Below, in pieces: positions 14,280 to 22,543 of a stretch of DNA of 22,647 bases. The stretch lies in IMG/VR virus record IMGVR_UViG_3300044637_002317, positions 1 to 22,647 of that record. The stretch is one strand, 5' to 3'. The position numbers and the translations under genes are program-made. Within the stretch, counting starts at the first letter, position 1. Each line of letters opens with the position of its first letter. Under the pieces are notes generated by a model, which was given only the letters and a program-made list of their open reading frames with translations, was not told the DNA's origin and made no database searches. The DNA is from a virus.

Positions 14280-15725
14280 TTAAAAATCAATTTCTTGAAT
14301 TGTGACATCATGACCTTCTTTTTTCAAAATATCAATTCTTTTATTGCTATGTTCTTGCAAATAATCATTTATTTCAAAAACAAAATCATAATAATTGAGT
14401 CGCTCTTTATCTTCAGCTGTTCTTAAGCCACGACCCATGCGCTGAATAATCATGTGATCAGCTTGTCCACCAGCCGCATTGATTAAATTCTGTGGATGCA
14501 CATTAATTCCAGTGTTGAATATTTGCTGAGTCGCAATTGCTATCAAATTACCTTTTGCTTTCTGCAATTCTTTAATCACACTTTTACGAGTTTGTGCATT
14601 GTCTTTTCCTTGAACCCACAAGCTTCCCGGCAACAAATTATGAAGAGCATCGCCATGAGCAATCCTGTCAACAAGAATCAAAGTTCTTCCTTTTTGTTTG
14701 TTGGCCAATCTTGTTATTACATCATGAAAATGAAAACTTTCAGCAATGCCTCTGGTGACAGCATCGATATAAATATCATGTGGAATTTTAGGTTCACGAA
14801 TCGGATAAAATATACATTTGCTTTGAGCCAGAATGCCACGCTCTTGTAATTCAGATGTGGTTAAAACACCGCCTTCTGCTGATTTTATTTTCAAAATAGG
14901 TCCAAAAAAACCACGAACATAAAATTTTTGAACCTGATCTTTGCCTCCAAATTTAAATGGTGTTGCTGAAACGGCAACACGAACATCAGCACATTTGAGG
15001 CGACGATAAACCGCCTTAGGCAAAGTACTCATCATATCATGAATTTCATCAACAATTAAAACTTTAATTTTCGGTAAAACTTTTTCCATTTTAGAAACAC
15101 TTTGAACAGTGGCCACTGTGATCATGTTGGGATGAACATTACCTCCCCATAACGATCCAACATTGGGAAGACCCCATTTGACAAATTCTTCATAATTTTG
15201 TTGAGCCAATGAAGCCCTGTTCTGGAGAATTAAAGTTGGTGTGTTTGCAGCAATTGTTTTAAGAATTCCCAACATCACCAAGGACTTTCCAGCAGAAGTT
15301 GGCGCAAAAATAACTCCACGACGATGTTTTATCACCTGATTAATCATTTCAACTTGATAATCATAAAGTTCCAACGATTTTATCTTATCACCAACACTAT
15401 TGGTTTCAGGAACCCATTGATTAAGAAAAAATTTATCAATCGACTCATAAGAAAACTTGGTTTTATCACGCAAGTCTTCTACAGCATAATCAATCTTGAA
15501 ATGTTTTAAAACAGCACTAACTTCAGGCAGCAAACCAGTCAAAAATTTACCTGTTTCAAGCACGAAAAAATTAATGAATCCATCCCATTTTTTCATTTTA
15601 TAAGCACGATTATGAAAATAATTTTTATCACGGAATCGCAATCTTTCCCATAATTCTTTCTTTATTTTCATGTCATCAGACAAGAAAAAAGAATAATCAT
15701 TGCTGACTCGAAGGATGTTGCTCAT
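14280..15725 (-). CDS. uvsW: UvsW-like SF2 DNA/RNA helicase
   Basis: 481 residues, close to the length of T4 UvsW. Residues 1 to about 110 are a small N-terminal domain with the FHNRAYKMKKWDGFINFF pattern seen in UvsW DNA-binding domains. Helicase motifs follow: the Q-like segment LELYDYQVEMINQ, Walker A APTSAGKS (141-148), DEIH (226-229), SATP (253-256), and in the second RecA domain LILVDRIAHGDAL, IAIATQQIFNTGINV and motif VI QRMGRGLR (428-435). UvsW unwinds branched DNA and R-loops and supports recombination-dependent replication in T4. All catalytic residues appear intact. It follows the exonuclease and a small basic protein, whose end overlaps its start by 29 bp. The symbol is by homology pattern only. 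Confidence 0.9.
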   Translation of the reverse strand: MSNILRVSNDYSFFLSDDMKIKKELWERLRFRDKNYFHNRAYKMKKWDGFINFFVLETGKFLTGLLPEVSAVLKHFKIDYAVEDLRDKTKFSYESIDKFFLNQWVPETNSVGDKIKSLELYDYQVEMINQVIKHRRGVIFAPTSAGKSLVMLGILKTIAANTPTLILQNRASLAQQNYEEFVKWGLPNVGSLWGGNVHPNMITVATVQSVSKMEKVLPKIKVLIVDEIHDMMSTLPKAVYRRLKCADVRVAVSATPFKFGGKDQVQKFYVRGFFGPILKIKSAEGGVLTTSELQERGILAQSKCIFYPIREPKIPHDIYIDAVTRGIAESFHFHDVITRLANKQKGRTLILVDRIAHGDALHNLLPGSLWVQGKDNAQTRKSVIKELQKAKGNLIAIATQQIFNTGINVHPQNLINAAGGQADHMIIQRMGRGLRTAEDKERLNYYDFVFEINDYLQEHSNKRIDILKKEGHDVTIQEIDF

Positions 15726-15816
15726 TCTTTTCTTTTAATTCCTTTGTTGCTTGCTTTTTAAGCCTTGATTTTGCACGAGTCGTCTTTCGACGTTTTCTTT
15801 TTTTACCACAGCACAT
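15697..15816 (-). CDS. 39-aa highly basic small protein between exonuclease and helicase
   Basis: The ORF runs from ATG (15816-15814) to TGA (15699-15697), 3 bp after the exonuclease stop and overlapping the helicase start by 29 bp. The product starts MCCGKKRKRRKTTRAKSRLK and continues with Lys/Gln/Glu-rich helix-like sequence. About 15 of the first 30 residues are Lys or Arg. The frame fills the only gap between the exonuclease and helicase genes. The TAGG of the upstream stop can act as a weak ribosome-binding site, so expression is probably coupled. The Cys-Cys pair and basic cluster suggest nucleic-acid binding; an accessory role to the helicase or exonuclease is inference. It could also be a non-functional leader that couples helicase translation. 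Confidence 0.6.
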   Translation of the reverse strand: MCCGKKRKRRKTTRAKSRLKKQATKELKEKNEQHPSSQQ

Positions 15817-15819
15817 AAC

Positions 15820-16422
15820 CTATTTACACATCTTGTGTCTTAATAATTTTACCACAACAAAAGCATCTTCAAGAGCATTATGTGTAACTTCTCCCAAAAT
15901 TCCTGCTCTTTCCATGCATTTTTTCATGTCAGGAAGAGAATTATCATTCTCAAGATCAAAATACAATATAGCAGGATCTATAGAACGATTAAGAAAGTAA
16001 ATGCTTCCCCAATCCTTAATTTTTGATTTAAGGAAAGGAATGTCAAAAGAAGATAAGTTTTTACCTGCTGGATTTATATAAATATTACCATTTTTATCAT
16101 TCCGATGATAATCATTTTTCAGAAAAAAAGCGGTAAGAGCAATTGGCAAATGATCTATCGGCATGAAATGAATGTCTTGATCTGGGCAATATTCCAGATT
16201 TTTCTTTTTGGCCATATCAATTTTTTTGAATATTTCCGAATGCATGCTCAAGGCAAATGGATTGCCATTGTAACTATCTTGCATAAAGATAGCTTGGAAT
16301 CGAGGAAGTTCTTCAAGTGGCCTTGGATTTTTCAAATCATCCAAAACAACAGCAAACTGTAATATATCACTGTTTTCCGGCGAAAGACCTGTTGTTTCAA
16401 TGTCGATGCTAGCAAATTTCAT
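15820..16422 (-). CDS. DEDDh 3'-5' exonuclease (DnaQ/RNase T-like)
   Basis: 200 residues. Exo I is MKFASIDIETTGLS with D7 and E9, Exo II is NLSSFDIPFL with D127, and Exo III is HNALEDA with H181 and D186 (H-x4-D spacing), so all four metal-binding acidic residues and the general-base histidine are present. Such enzymes remove nucleotides from 3' ends of DNA or RNA; a free-standing phage copy could serve replication repair, recombination or RNA trimming. ATG 16422 is chosen over GTG 16431 because GAGGTG sits at the right distance only for the ATG. It is the first gene of the operon that continues into the small basic protein and the helicase, with a good sigma70-like promoter 36 bp upstream. 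Confidence 0.9.
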   Translation of the reverse strand: MKFASIDIETTGLSPENSDILQFAVVLDDLKNPRPLEELPRFQAIFMQDSYNGNPFALSMHSEIFKKIDMAKKKNLEYCPDQDIHFMPIDHLPIALTAFFLKNDYHRNDKNGNIYINPAGKNLSSFDIPFLKSKIKDWGSIYFLNRSIDPAILYFDLENDNSLPDMKKCMERAGILGEVTHNALEDAFVVVKLLRHKMCK

Positions 16423-16457
16423 GATTTTCACCTCATCAGAACGGTATCCAAGTGCTT

Positions 16458-16486
16458 ATTATACAGGAGTTTTTAGGAAAATTCAA
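16458..16486 (-). promoter_or_regulatory. Sigma70-like promoter of exonuclease/helicase operon
   Basis: On the minus strand, TTGAAT (16486-16481) and a perfect TATAAT (16463-16458) are separated by exactly 17 bp. The expected start is near 16451, leaving a leader of about 30 nt with the GAGGTG ribosome-binding site before ATG 16422. This suggests early or middle expression by host polymerase. Confidence 0.75.
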
Positions 16487-16512
16487 GAATAATAAGTTTT
16501 GCGGCATGAAGT

Positions 16513-16529
16513 ACTAAATATATAAGGAG
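16513..16529 (+). promoter_or_regulatory. Late-promoter-like ACTAAATA followed by AAGGAG ribosome-binding site
   Basis: ACTAAATA (16513-16520, six of eight with TATAAATA) runs into TATAAGGAG, with AAGGAG at 16524-16529 and ATG at 16541. The arrangement TAAATATA then TAAGGAG is also seen upstream of the 22421 minus-strand gene. The ribosome-binding site is convincing; the promoter is not certain. Confidence 0.4.
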
Positions 16530-16540
16530 AAAAGTCAAAT

Positions 16541-17080
16541 ATGGCTGATGATTACACAATACTTAATCCCGGCGTTGGCGGGGATGTCATGGATGAATCA
16601 CTTGTGGTTTATCCATCGTCTCCGACTAATCGCAAAAGACCCCGTGTTGTCATCACAGGGGAAGGTATTGATGATATAGTTCCAGCACAAGTGACTAATC
16701 CTATTGGAGATGAGTTCGGTTTAGTGACTCGGCCAATAGTGCCTAGTTATCCCGGAACTGAAGCAAATACATTTGGCGATGTAGCTCTTGTTTTGACATC
16801 AACTGAAACAACAGTTGTCACCTATACTGTTCCAACAGACAAAACATTTTATTTTATTGGATTTAATGTCAGCGGAAATGCAAATGCTCTTTTTAAACTT
16901 TATGTTGATGGCAATCCAATACTAGCAGGTCGCAGTTCAGTAGCAAATTTAAATCTCAATTTAACCTACAGTTATTCTCCAATAAAAGTTACAGAAGGAG
17001 TTACAATCGTTTTGAAAGTAACTCATGAAGCTTCTGTTGGTTGTGACTTTGAGGGAACCATACTTGGTTATACTCTTTGA
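16541..17080 (+). CDS. Virion-type protein with C-terminal beta module shared with the first gene
   Basis: 179 residues. The N-terminus (MADDYTILNPGVGGDVMDES, then KRPRVVITGEGIDDIVP) is extended and acidic, as in small virion attachment proteins. Residues about 90-179 form a beta-sandwich-like module (VVTYTVPTDKTFYFIGF, FKLYVDGNPI, IVLKVTHEA, EGTILGYTL) that aligns with the end of the 2-1111 product (VSYTVTAGKTFYLKG, VIVDSG, VRVKIQN, TIMGEE). It has a strong AAGGAG at the correct spacing. It is divergent from the exonuclease operon and convergent, with a 12-bp gap, to fibre 2. A structural role, perhaps decoration or fibre-linked, is inferred from the shared module. Confidence 0.78.
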   Translation: MADDYTILNPGVGGDVMDESLVVYPSSPTNRKRPRVVITGEGIDDIVPAQVTNPIGDEFGLVTRPIVPSYPGTEANTFGDVALVLTSTETTVVTYTVPTDKTFYFIGFNVSGNANALFKLYVDGNPILAGRSSVANLNLNLTYSYSPIKVTEGVTIVLKVTHEASVGCDFEGTILGYTL

Positions 17081-17092
17081 TTTAACAAACTT

Positions 17093-20000
17093 TTAACTAT
17101 CACGCCATTTTCTCCAGAAACTATTATTCTTAACCATATCGTCATAACTGTGAGCGGCAAATCTTTTACCTTTGCTTCCAAGCCTGATTCCAGAAATTCT
17201 CACAACAATTTCAATTTCATGATTAATTAAATTTTGGCCTTCAACTTCAACATATAAATTTTCTCCGCTTACTTTTGCACCAATAATTAAAGGCAACGAT
17301 GGCAAAGCAGCAACTGCCTTGATTGATTCAGGCTCACAAACATTTATAAACATTTCATCAATTTTTACCACAACAGAATGTGTCGCTTGACCATAATTTC
17401 CAACCTTAACCGTAATCAAGTCTTCAAACCTTACCTCTGGCATTTCAACACAAATTAATTCAACATACTGTTGGCCAGCTTCTTGTGTGTTAACAGAAAC
17501 AATAGCATATTTAGATTCTCCAGTATCACCTTGAGCGCCAGTATCACCTTGAGCACCAGCATCGCCTTGAGCGCCATCAGCACCTTGAGCACCAGCAGGG
17601 CCTTGTGGCCCACCAGTGTCACCTTGTAACCCAATGCCACCTTGTAGCCCATCGTTTCCTTGTAGACCAGCGCCACCTTGTAGTCCAGTACCTTCAGCAC
17701 CTTGCAGACCAGTGCCACCTTGCAGACCAGTACCTTCAGCACCTTGCAGACCAGTACCTTCGGCACCTTGCAGACCAGCGCCACCTTGCAGACCAGTGGC
17801 ACCTTGCAGACCAGTACCACCTGTTGAACCAGTTGAGCCTGTTGCGCCTTGAGCGCCAGTTAATCCCTTGGGAGAATATATAAAAGAATATACAGAATTG
17901 ATTGTTAAATCTGCACCGCTAATTAAACTTACTGGTAAAGTAAAATAACCACTATTGTTTATTGAATCTCCTGTAAGAATAAAAATTCTTGTCGTATCTG
18001 ATGAATCATTATAATTTGAAAAATAAATAAAACCACCAGTTGTAAATCCAGACAAAAAGTTAGTTTGATCTGTTCCCATATAATCAACATTATCAATGTA
18101 AATTTGTGTTGTATTAAAAACATTAGCAAAGTTACATCTAAAATATCCACTACCCGGATCAGAGTTAGTTGTCAATGTGTTAAATCGCCACTTAACACCA
18201 CCTTTTTCCCCTGTTAATCCTTGCAATCCTTGCAATCCTTGCAATCCTTGCAATCCTTGTCTACCTTGATAGCCTTGCTCCCCTATTATTCCTTGCAATC
18301 CCTGTAGACCATCAGCTGGACCTTGTAATCCTTGATTGCCCTGATATCCTTGCAATCCCTGCAAGCCAGTTAAGCCTTGATTACCTTGTGATCCTTGCAA
18401 GCCAGTTAAGCCTTGATTACCTTGATTACCTTGATTACCTTGATTGCCTTGTGATCCAGTTAAGCCTTGATTACCTTGATCACCTTGATTGCCTTGTGAT
18501 CCTTGCAAGCCAGTTAAGCCTTGATTGCCTTGGTTACCTTGGTTGCCTTGTGACCCTTGCAAACCCTGCAAGCCAGTTAAGCCTTGGTTACCTTGATTAC
18601 CTTGTGATCCTTGCAAGCCAGTTAAGCCTTGATTGCCTTGTGATCCTTGCAAGCCAGTTAAGCCTTGATTACCTTGTGATCCTTGCAAGCCAGAGCCAGT
18701 TAATCCTTGCAGACCATCGTTTCCTTGTAAACCATCGTTTCCTTGTAGACCAGTTGATCCCTGCAAGCCCGTTAAGCCTTGTAAACCAGAGCCAGTAAGT
18801 CCTTGAAGGCCATCGTTTCCTTGTAGACCAGTTGATCCTTGCAATCCAGAACCAGTTAATCCTTGTAAACCATCGTTTCCTTGTAGACCAGTTGATCCTT
18901 GCAATCCAGAACCAGTAAGTCCTTGAAGGCCATCGTTTCCTTGTAAGCCATTATTTCCTTGCAATCCAGTTGATCCTTGCAATCCAGAACCAGTTAATCC
19001 TTGTAAACCATCGTTTCCTTGTAAGCCAGTTGATCCTTGCAATCCAGTTAATCCTTGCAAGCCAATTGATCCTTGCAAGCCATCAGATGGTCCTTGTAAT
19101 CCTTGATTGCCTTGCAATCCTTGTAGTCCTTGCAATCCGTCAGTTGCGCCTTGTAAACCTTGATTTCCCTTGTCTCCAGTAGGAGAAAAAATAATATTTA
19201 TTTTTCCCGTGTTTGATGGAATAGAACTTCCGCCGATGTTGGTAACAGGAACTTTATAGTAACCAGTTGCAGATGTAACAGAACCAGTTATTCTAAAAAC
19301 ATTAACAACACCAGAAACTATTTCTGTACTATCAACTATGTACAATATTCCCTTGTCAGTAGATGAAGTTGAATCATCAAAAGAGTCGTACCAAGAAGTC
19401 TGATTATTGCCTAAGAAATCTAAATTATCAAAATAAATAAAAGATACTGATCCTAAAACCGCTTGATTATATCTTATTATTCCATTTCCGGGATCAGAAT
19501 CAGTTGTTGTTGTGCTAAATTGATATTTAACACCACCTTTTTCACCTGTTATTCCTTGATTCCCTTGGTTTCCTTCGTTTCCTTGCAGCCCAGTTGTTCC
19601 TGTTGTGCCTTGAAGTCCAGTTGTTCCAGTAGCACCTGTTACACCTTGAAGACCTGTAGATCCAGTATCTCCTTGGATTCCTTGAATACCAGTTGATCCA
19701 GTAGATCCTTGTAAACCAGTTGATCCATTTGCTCCAGTTACGCCTTGAAGTCCAGTTGAACCAGTTGACCCTTGAAGTCCAGTTGAACCAGTTGAACCAG
19801 TTGATCCTTGATTTCCTTGCAATCCTTGAAGACCAGTTGAACCAGTTGATCCTTGATTTCCTTGTAATCCTTGAAGACCTTGATATCCTTGTAATCCACT
19901 TGTTGGTCCTTGTAATCCAGTTAGGCCTTGCAAACCAGTTGAGCCTTGCAAACCATCAGATGGTCCTTGATATCCTTGGTTTCCTTGCAATCCCGTTCCT

Positions 20001-22069
20001 GTATCTCCTTGATTTCCTTGATTTCCTTGTAATCCTGTAGCACCAATAGATCCAGTGTTTCCTTGATTTCCTTGTAATCCTGTAGAACCAGTTGATCCAG
20101 TTGAACCTTGTAGTCCAGTTGTTCCAGTAGCACCTGTTACGCCTTGAAGTCCAGTTGAACCAGTATCTCCTTGGATTCCTTGAATACCAGTTGATCCAGT
20201 AGATCCTTGCAATCCAGTTGTTCCAGTAGCTCCGGTTACGCCTTGAAGACCAGTTGAGCCAGTTAACCCTTGTCTTCCTTGGTTGCCTTGATTTCCTTGA
20301 TTGCCTTGCAGTCCACGAACACCTTGCGGCCCAGTATTGCCTTGTTCTCCTTGCTCTCCTTGCTCTCCTTGATATCCTTGTCCTTGCTCTCCTTGATTTC
20401 CTTGGTTGCCTTGATTTCCTTGATTGCCTTGTCTTCCCTGCTCACCTTGAGCACCTTGATTTCCTTGATTGCCTGTGTATCCTTGTGCTCCAGCAGATCC
20501 TTGCGCCCCAAAACCAGCAGTTCCTTGAGCGCCTGTAGCTCCTGTATAGCCTTGTGCGCCAGTTGCACCCTGAAGACCTAAAGATCCAGTAGTGCCTTGG
20601 TGTCCTTGAGCGCCAGTAGTGCCTATAGCACCTTGAGCGCCAGTTAAACCTAAAGCGCCTTGAAAGCCACTTGAACCAGTTAATCCTTGAGCGCCAGTTG
20701 AGCCAGTTGCGCCAGTTAGTCCTTGATTTCCTTGAGCGCCAGTTGCGCCAGTTAGTCCTTGATTTCCTTGAGCGCCAGTCGAGCCTGTTGCACCTTGAGC
20801 GCCAGTTGCGCCTTGAAATCCAGCACCAGTCAGTCCTTGTAAACCATTATTTCCTTGTAAACCTGTTACCCCTTGTAACCCAGTTGTGCCTTGATCGCCA
20901 GTTAACCCTTGGTTTCCTTGAGCGCCGGTTGCGCCTTGATTTCCTTGAGCGCCATTTACGCCTTGATTTCCTTGAGCGCCATTTACGCCTTGATTTCCTT
21001 GAGCGCCACTATCTCCTTGATTTCCTTGAGCGCCTTGAGCGCCAGTTGAACCTTGATTTCCTTGAGCGCCCGTTGAACCTTGGTTTCCTTGAGCGCCATT
21101 TGCGCCTTGATTTCCTTGAGCGCCTTGAGCGCCATTTACACCTTGATTTCCTTGAGCGCCGGTTGAGCCTTGATTTCCTTGAGCGCCGGAAAAACCTTGA
21201 TTTCCTTGAGCGCCATTTGCACCTTGGTTTCCAGAACCTGTATCACCTTGTTGTCCAGTGGCACCCAATCCGCCTTGTATGCCTAAAGCTCCTTGAATCC
21301 CTTGAATCCCTTGAACACCTTGATATCCAGCACCTTGCAGTCCTTGTAATCCTCCTGAACCTTGTAGGCCAACAGAAGACTGAAGACCTTGAAGTCCTTG
21401 ATATCCAGCGCCTTGCAATCCTTGTAAACCTTGTACGCCAACAGAAGCTTGAAGGCCTTGAAGGCCTTGAATGCCTTGGAAACCAACACCATTTGCGCCT
21501 TGAGCGCCTCTACCGCCTTGAATTCCTTGTAATCCTTGAACGCCTTGTAATCCTTGAGAGCCATCAAATCCTTGAACTCCATTGGCTCCTTGATTTCCTT
21601 GAGCGCCTGCTGCTCCTTGAGATCCTGCTGCTCCTTGAGATCCTGCACCTGCTACACCTTGAAATCCATTTGTACCGGCTGCACCCTGTGCTCCAGCAGA
21701 TCCAGAATCTCCTTGACTACCTTGATATCCAGCTGGTCCGCCTTGATTTCCTGTTAATCCTTGAAAGCCTGCATCACCTTGTGCTCCTGTAATTCCTTGA
21801 AGGCCTAAATTGCCTTGTGGACCTGCAACATTGCTTGCATCTCCCTGTGAACCTTGAGATCCGGCTCTTCCTTGTGATCCTTGTGTTCCTTGTGAGCCAG
21901 TAGCACCTTGTGCGCCTTCTGGCCCTGTAAAATCTTGACCAATTTGAGTTGAAACTACAAAATCACGCAAATCTTGAGCAGTGATTCCACCTTGATTATT
22001 GTCTGCAAAAATGCACAACAATTCCTCTTCAGTTCTAACTGTTCCAGATTGATTGCATTGATTTGCCAT
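17093..22069 (-). CDS. Giant fibre protein 2: collagen-like with two inserted globular modules
   Basis: 1658 residues. Residues 1 to about 48 form a globular N-terminus ([20 protein letters not shown] then LRDFVVSTQ), probably virion-anchoring. Long Gly-X-Y blocks follow ([13 protein letters not shown] early, GLQGSTG later). They are interrupted by two related globular modules of about 120 residues (about 840-970 and 1287-1403), each starting GEKGGVK and containing SDPG.G, IYFDN or IYIDN, FRITG or FILTG, GYY or GYF, and a final FSP or YSP before Gly-X-Y resumes. The last 140 residues ([20 protein letters not shown] to FWRKWRDS) are non-repetitive and may be the tip or trimerisation domain. 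Frequent GSG, GTG or SDG breaks shift the triplet register. It lies 13 bp after the Cys-rich gene. It is probably a long host-contacting fibre. Confidence 0.88.
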   Translation of the reverse strand: MANQCNQSGTVRTEEELLCIFADNNQGGITAQDLRDFVVSTQIGQDFTGPEGAQGATGSQGTQGSQGRAGSQGSQGDASNVAGPQGNLGLQGITGAQGDAGFQGLTGNQGGPAGYQGSQGDSGSAGAQGAAGTNGFQGVAGAGSQGAAGSQGAAGAQGNQGANGVQGFDGSQGLQGVQGLQGIQGGRGAQGANGVGFQGIQGLQGLQASVGVQGLQGLQGAGYQGLQGLQSSVGLQGSGGLQGLQGAGYQGVQGIQGIQGALGIQGGLGATGQQGDTGSGNQGANGAQGNQGFSGAQGNQGSTGAQGNQGVNGAQGAQGNQGANGAQGNQGSTGAQGNQGSTGAQGAQGNQGDSGAQGNQGVNGAQGNQGVNGAQGNQGATGAQGNQGLTGDQGTTGLQGVTGLQGNNGLQGLTGAGFQGATGAQGATGSTGAQGNQGLTGATGAQGNQGLTGATGSTGAQGLTGSSGFQGALGLTGAQGAIGTTGAQGHQGTTGSLGLQGATGAQGYTGATGAQGTAGFGAQGSAGAQGYTGNQGNQGAQGEQGRQGNQGNQGNQGNQGEQGQGYQGEQGEQGEQGNTGPQGVRGLQGNQGNQGNQGRQGLTGSTGLQGVTGATGTTGLQGSTGSTGIQGIQGDTGSTGLQGVTGATGTTGLQGSTGSTGSTGLQGNQGNTGSIGATGLQGNQGNQGDTGTGLQGNQGYQGPSDGLQGSTGLQGLTGLQGPTSGLQGYQGLQGLQGNQGSTGSTGLQGLQGNQGSTGSTGSTGLQGSTGSTGLQGVTGANGSTGLQGSTGSTGIQGIQGDTGSTGLQGVTGATGTTGLQGTTGTTGLQGNEGNQGNQGITGEKGGVKYQFSTTTTDSDPGNGIIRYNQAVLGSVSFIYFDNLDFLGNNQTSWYDSFDDSTSSTDKGILYIVDSTEIVSGVVNVFRITGSVTSATGYYKVPVTNIGGSSIPSNTGKINIIFSPTGDKGNQGLQGATDGLQGLQGLQGNQGLQGPSDGLQGSIGLQGLTGLQGSTGLQGNDGLQGLTGSGLQGSTGLQGNNGLQGNDGLQGLTGSGLQGSTGLQGNDGLQGLTGSGLQGSTGLQGNDGLQGLTGSGLQGLTGLQGSTGLQGNDGLQGNDGLQGLTGSGLQGSQGNQGLTGLQGSQGNQGLTGLQGSQGNQGNQGLTGLQGLQGSQGNQGNQGNQGLTGLQGSQGNQGDQGNQGLTGSQGNQGNQGNQGNQGLTGLQGSQGNQGLTGLQGLQGYQGNQGLQGPADGLQGLQGIIGEQGYQGRQGLQGLQGLQGLQGLTGEKGGVKWRFNTLTTNSDPGSGYFRCNFANVFNTTQIYIDNVDYMGTDQTNFLSGFTTGGFIYFSNYNDSSDTTRIFILTGDSINNSGYFTLPVSLISGADLTINSVYSFIYSPKGLTGAQGATGSTGSTGGTGLQGATGLQGGAGLQGAEGTGLQGAEGTGLQGGTGLQGAEGTGLQGGAGLQGNDGLQGGIGLQGDTGGPQGPAGAQGADGAQGDAGAQGDTGAQGDTGESKYAIVSVNTQEAGQQYVELICVEMPEVRFEDLITVKVGNYGQATHSVVVKIDEMFINVCEPESIKAVAALPSLPLIIGAKVSGENLYVEVEGQNLINHEIEIVVRISGIRLGSKGKRFAAHSYDDMVKNNSFWRKWRDS
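18504..18586 (-). repeat. 83-bp perfect inverted repeat, arm A2 (fibre 2)
   Basis: The reverse complement of 18504-18586 equals 2529-2611. Base 18586 is the first base of a codon of fibre 2 (1161 codons from its start), giving the same Q-G-L-T-G-L-Q frame as in fibre 1. Confidence 0.93.
18612..18676 (-). repeat. 65-bp perfect inverted repeat, arm B2 (fibre 2)
   Basis: The reverse complement of 18612-18676 equals 2709-2773, in the same frame in both genes. It lies in the [13 protein letters not shown]-type block just N-terminal to the second globular module. Confidence 0.92.
18680..19080 (-). repeat. Tandem repeats coding [20 protein letters not shown]
   Basis: A 20-residue (60-bp) unit recurs with small expansions: the plus-strand word CCAGAACCAGT appears at about 18846, 18906 and 18985, and CCATCGTTTCCTTG at about 18716, 18734, 18811, 18871 and 19008. 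Because 20 is not a multiple of three, every unit contains one Gly-X-Gly break (GSG) in the collagen register. Confidence 0.8.
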
Positions 22070-22082
22070 TTTAAAACCCTAA

Positions 22083-22421
22083 TTATTTAAAACTTGTTGA
22101 AAAAGAAACTGCAAATTGTTTATTAGTGCCTGTTGCACTATCTGCTTTAATTGCTTGACAAAGACTATAAGCTTCTTCGTAAGCTATTGAATAAGGAACC
22201 CAAGCACCATCGCTTAAATTAGCTTGACATGATTCAACACTTTTATATGAAGGACATTTAAATCCCCATTCGACTGTTATACAACAGTCTGGAATCAATG
22301 CACATGTTGTGTTTGTTTCAGCCATGGTCCCTTTTATTTTAGTTAAATAATCTTGCTTTTTTGATGCAATTGTTGCTGATTTTGGAACAACTGCACCCTT
22401 AGCGAACAAATCCTTTCGCAT
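22083..22421 (-). CDS. Cys-rich 112-aa protein, probably virion-associated
   Basis: Not recognised as a known family. Residues 1-32 are basic and Ala/Lys-rich (MRKDLFAKGAVVPKSATIAS). The rest has six cysteines (C40, C46, C47, C56, C65, C88) in a pattern with TTCALIPDCCITVEW and YEEAYSLCQA, which may form disulfides or bind metal. The C-terminus (NKQFAVSFSTSFK) is a beta-like tail. The start ATG 22421 has a perfect AAGGAGGT; an internal ATG at 22325 with GGGACC upstream could give a shorter form. It lies 13 bp before the fibre 2 start and shares its transcript, so a role in anchoring or assembling that fibre is a reasonable guess. Confidence 0.75.
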   Translation of the reverse strand: MRKDLFAKGAVVPKSATIASKKQDYLTKIKGTMAETNTTCALIPDCCITVEWGFKCPSYKSVESCQANLSDGAWVPYSIAYEEAYSLCQAIKADSATGTNKQFAVSFSTSFK

Positions 22422-22423
22422 AT

Positions 22424-22447
22424 AACCTCCTTATAAATATATTTATG
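22424..22447 (-). promoter_or_regulatory. Late-promoter-like CATAAATA plus AAGGAGGT ribosome-binding site
   Basis: On the minus strand, CATAAATA (22447-22440) is followed by ATATTTAT and AAGGAGGTT (22432-22424), then ATG 22421. A start about 6 bp after the motif would keep the ribosome-binding site in a very short leader, as in T4 late genes. The plus strand of the same spot reads TATAAATA (22432-22439), so the element is nearly symmetric. Confidence 0.5.
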
Positions 22448-22543
22448 GCAGGTCATGTTAGAAAACAAAGACCCAGAAAAGGCCAAAATCAAATCAAATT
22501 AAAAGATAAAATTATAATTAAAGATGTTATTTTTTTGCCATAA
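22445..22543 (+). CDS. Possible 32-aa basic peptide (doubtful)
   Basis: An ATG at 22445 opens a 32-codon frame (MAGHVRKQRPRKGQNQIKLK, then a hydrophobic end) to TAA 22541-22543. A plus-strand TATAAATA lies just 5 bp before the ATG, but there is no ribosome-binding site. The last 17 bp overlap the 3' end of an opposite-strand gene. The composition (nine Lys or Arg in the first 22 residues) is coding-like, but the ORF is short and could be chance. Confidence 0.25.
   Translation: MAGHVRKQRPRKGQNQIKLKDKIIIKDVIFLP

Noticed and set aside
2529-18586. Invertase-type site-specific inversion (Gin/Cin-like)
   Set aside because: No serine or tyrosine recombinase and no short palindromic crossover site is visible; the shared repeats suggest homologous recombination instead.
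20671-21792. Long open frame on the plus strand (373 codons, Leu/Glu/Arg-rich) opposite fibre 2
   Set aside because: It is the antisense of Gly-X-Y repeats. The limited codon set leaves the complementary frames open and yields a monotonous LDFLERQ-like translation with no start signal.
17093-22069. Diversity-generating retroelement target
   Set aside because: No reverse transcriptase, no template/variable repeat pair with adenine-specific changes, and no C-type-lectin-like end were seen in the window.
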